A stretch of DNA of 7,966 nucleotides. It comes from Gemmatimonadaceae bacterium. Lineage in GTDB: Bacteria > Gemmatimonadota > Gemmatimonadetes > Gemmatimonadales > Gemmatimonadaceae. A program made the position numbers and the translations under genes. Below are positions 7,003-7,966 of this stretch, in pieces (position 1 is the stretch's first letter; the number at the start of each line of letters is the position of its first letter). The stretch is from contig JANYKY010000313.1 in the NCBI GenBank assembly GCA_025357975.1, positions 1-7,966 of the forward strand, given 5' to 3'. Below the pieces are notes generated by a model that did no database searches, was not told the DNA's origin, and worked only from the letters and a program-made list of their open reading frames with translations.

Positions 7003-7020
7003 GTTCAGTATAAACTAAAC
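7003..7020. promoter_or_regulatory. 18-bp near-palindrome, probable operator overlapping a TATAAA box
   Basis: GTTCAGT (7003-7009), ATAA, ACTAAAC (7014-7020): the arms pair with one mismatch (C against A). The site contains TATAAA (7009-7014), which could be a -10 box for the plus-strand gene starting at 7031, though no good -35 is seen about 17 bp upstream; on the minus strand the same DNA reads TATACT. The AT-rich character stands out from the surrounding GC-rich sequence. Its position between divergent genes and ten bases from the regulator's start fits binding by the GbsR/MarR-type protein itself. The regulator has no visible ribosome binding site, and if TATAAA is used its mRNA leader would be about ten bases. 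Confidence 0.55.
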
Positions 7021-7030
7021 AAACGATACG

Positions 7031-7531
7031 ATGTCTGCATTGCGCGCTTCAGTTGCACCACGAAAGCCCGACGTGAGAAGTTCCGCGGCTCTCGACGAAT
7101 TTGTCGAGAAGCTTGCCTTGTCGCTGGAATCTGACGGACTTCCACGGATCGCGGGACGAATCTTTGCGTTGCTGCTGCTCCGTGAACAGGCCATGTCACT
7201 GGATGCGATTGCTGGATCGACCGGCGCCAGCAAGGCCAGCGCGAGCGTTAATACGCGCCTGCTCGAGCAGCGCGGCCTTATCGAGCGAGTTAGTCATCAG
7301 GGCGACAGGAAGGACTACTACCGATCCGTGCCGGACCTTTTCGTTCGCACGATGGAACAACGGCTGGCGCGCTGGCAACGCTTCCACGAGATCGTCGAAG
7401 ACGGCATAGATGGACTGGAAGTCTCACCCGCCATTCGCGCCCGGCTGAAAAATTTCAAGACTGAGTACCAGAGCGTGAGAGAAGTCATGACCGCCGCACT
7501 GCACCGCTGCCAGATACGGAATCACCGCTGA
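7031..7531 (+). CDS. GbsR/MarR-family winged-helix transcriptional regulator
   Basis: The 166-residue protein carries the GbsR signature ESDGLPRIAGRIFALLLL (33-50), where the first helix of the winged-helix domain begins. The recognition part follows: MSLDAIAGSTGASKASASVNTRLLEQRGLIERV (55-87), then a basic wing HQGDRKDYYRS (89-99). Helical regions before and after (19-34 and 102-158) should form the dimer interface. It is expected to be a cytosolic dimer that binds a palindrome and is released by a small ligand, which cannot be named. The stop TGA (7529-7531) shares its last base with the ATG of the TolC-type gene, so the two are almost certainly co-transcribed and translationally coupled. 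ATG 7031 is the first usable start; it has no Shine-Dalgarno sequence, and the near-palindrome at 7003-7020 sits just ahead, suggesting autoregulation. Confidence 0.9.
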   Translation: MSALRASVAPRKPDVRSSAALDEFVEKLALSLESDGLPRIAGRIFALLLLREQAMSLDAIAGSTGASKASASVNTRLLEQRGLIERVSHQGDRKDYYRSVPDLFVRTMEQRLARWQRFHEIVEDGIDGLEVSPAIRARLKNFKTEYQSVREVMTAALHRCQIRNHR

Positions 7532-7966
7532 TGCGCAATATAATTTTTCAACTGATGCCACTCGGCCTGCTGGTTTTGCCGGTCGTGTTGTTATCGCAGC
7601 AGGGCCCGCTGAGCCTCACACTGGGCGACGCAGCCCGGCTCGCGGCGAGACAGAGCGAGCCAGCCCTCCAGGCCGATCTTCACACTCGTGAGGCTGAGGC
7701 TCGGGTAACCGAGCGTCGCGCTGACTTGCTTCCATCGCTCTACACGTCTGCACTCCAGCGCGGTACGACGCTCAACTCGGCGACGTTCGGTTTCGATTTT
7801 CCGGCAGCTCCCGGACAGAAGCCGTTGCTCGATCCAAATGGTCAGATCATTGGGCCGGTGCAGACACTCGATTTCCGGGCGACTGCCAGGGTGCCGGTGA
7901 TTGATTTCGCAGCACGCGAGCGCCTCGGCACTGCCCGAGCGAGTGTTGTGGCGAGTCAGGCTCAAG
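7531..7966 (+). CDS. TolC-family outer membrane efflux protein (3' end beyond window)
   Basis: Only the first 145 codons are present. They begin with a signal-type segment (MRNIIFQLMPLGLLVLPVVL) followed by LSLTLGDAARLAARQSEPALQ (~28-48), the usual opening of TolC/OEP proteins, and a heptad-like helix ADLHTREAEARVTERRADLLPSL leading to the LLPSL turn before the first outer-membrane strands. Next comes a strand/loop region (SALQRGTTLNSATFGFDFP), a loop with DPNGQIIGPVQ, and the RATARVPVIDFAARERLGTA return helix. Family members are usually 430-480 residues, so about a third is seen. It should be a trimeric outer-membrane channel of a tripartite efflux pump or type I exporter; the adaptor and pump are expected to the right. 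Start ATG 7531 overlaps the regulator stop by one base and has no clear ribosome site of its own, in keeping with translational coupling. Confidence 0.88.
   Translation, partial: MRNIIFQLMPLGLLVLPVVLLSQQGPLSLTLGDAARLAARQSEPALQADLHTREAEARVTERRADLLPSLYTSALQRGTTLNSATFGFDFPAAPGQKPLLDPNGQIIGPVQTLDFRATARVPVIDFAARERLGTARASVVASQAQ

Noticed and set aside
7591..7965. Minus-strand open frame opposite the TolC-type gene
   Set aside because: The plus-strand frame gives a clear TolC-family sequence coupled to the regulator; the minus frame is Arg-rich shadow sequence.
1..7966. CRISPR array, tRNA/rRNA genes, insertion sequences, toxin-antitoxin or defence genes
   Set aside because: No spaced direct repeats, tRNA-like cloverleaf, transposase motif or small toxin/antitoxin pair was seen; the window is almost fully covered by the genes listed and no gap exceeds 214 bp.

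Overview
The window looks like ordinary chromosome from a GC-rich, Gram-negative environmental bacterium. The style of the M28 peptidase (secreted, PA-like insert, Ala-rich tail ending in PRLR) and the abundance of secreted proteins with AQ-type signal-peptide ends suggest Gemmatimonadota or a close relative. That assignment is an inference from general resemblance, not a search result. I see no tRNA, rRNA, CRISPR array, transposase or phage gene.

Layout: (a) 1-1595, plus strand: 3' part of a secreted M28 zinc peptidase; only the first part of its signal peptide is missing. (b) 1611-4252, minus strand, read right to left: a DUF1801/YdeI-type protein, a secreted beta-propeller-plus-TPR protein and a secreted LamG/DUF1080-like protein, with gaps of 19 and 37 bp, so probably one transcript. 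It converges on the peptidase gene across only 15 bp. (c) 4392-5228, plus strand: a membrane-anchored YpfJ-type neutral zinc metallopeptidase with the best ribosome binding site in the window, divergent from (b). (d) 5279-6816, minus strand: a cyclopropane-fatty-acid-synthase-family methyltransferase followed 29 bp later by a small three-helix membrane protein, a likely two-gene operon. (e) 7031 to the end, plus strand: a GbsR/MarR-type regulator whose stop overlaps the start of a TolC-type outer membrane protein, cut by the window edge; this looks like the beginning of a self-regulated efflux operon.

Most of the coding content concerns the cell envelope or exported proteins: two metallopeptidases, two secreted proteins of unknown role, a lipid-modifying-type methyltransferase, a small membrane protein and an efflux channel. 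I found no convincing new multi-gene system. The points most worth following are the altered active site of the CFAS-family enzyme, the paired secreted propeller-TPR and LamG-like proteins, an 18-bp operator-like palindrome just before the GbsR gene, and a perfect 11-bp GC hairpin inside the poly-alanine tract of the M28 gene.
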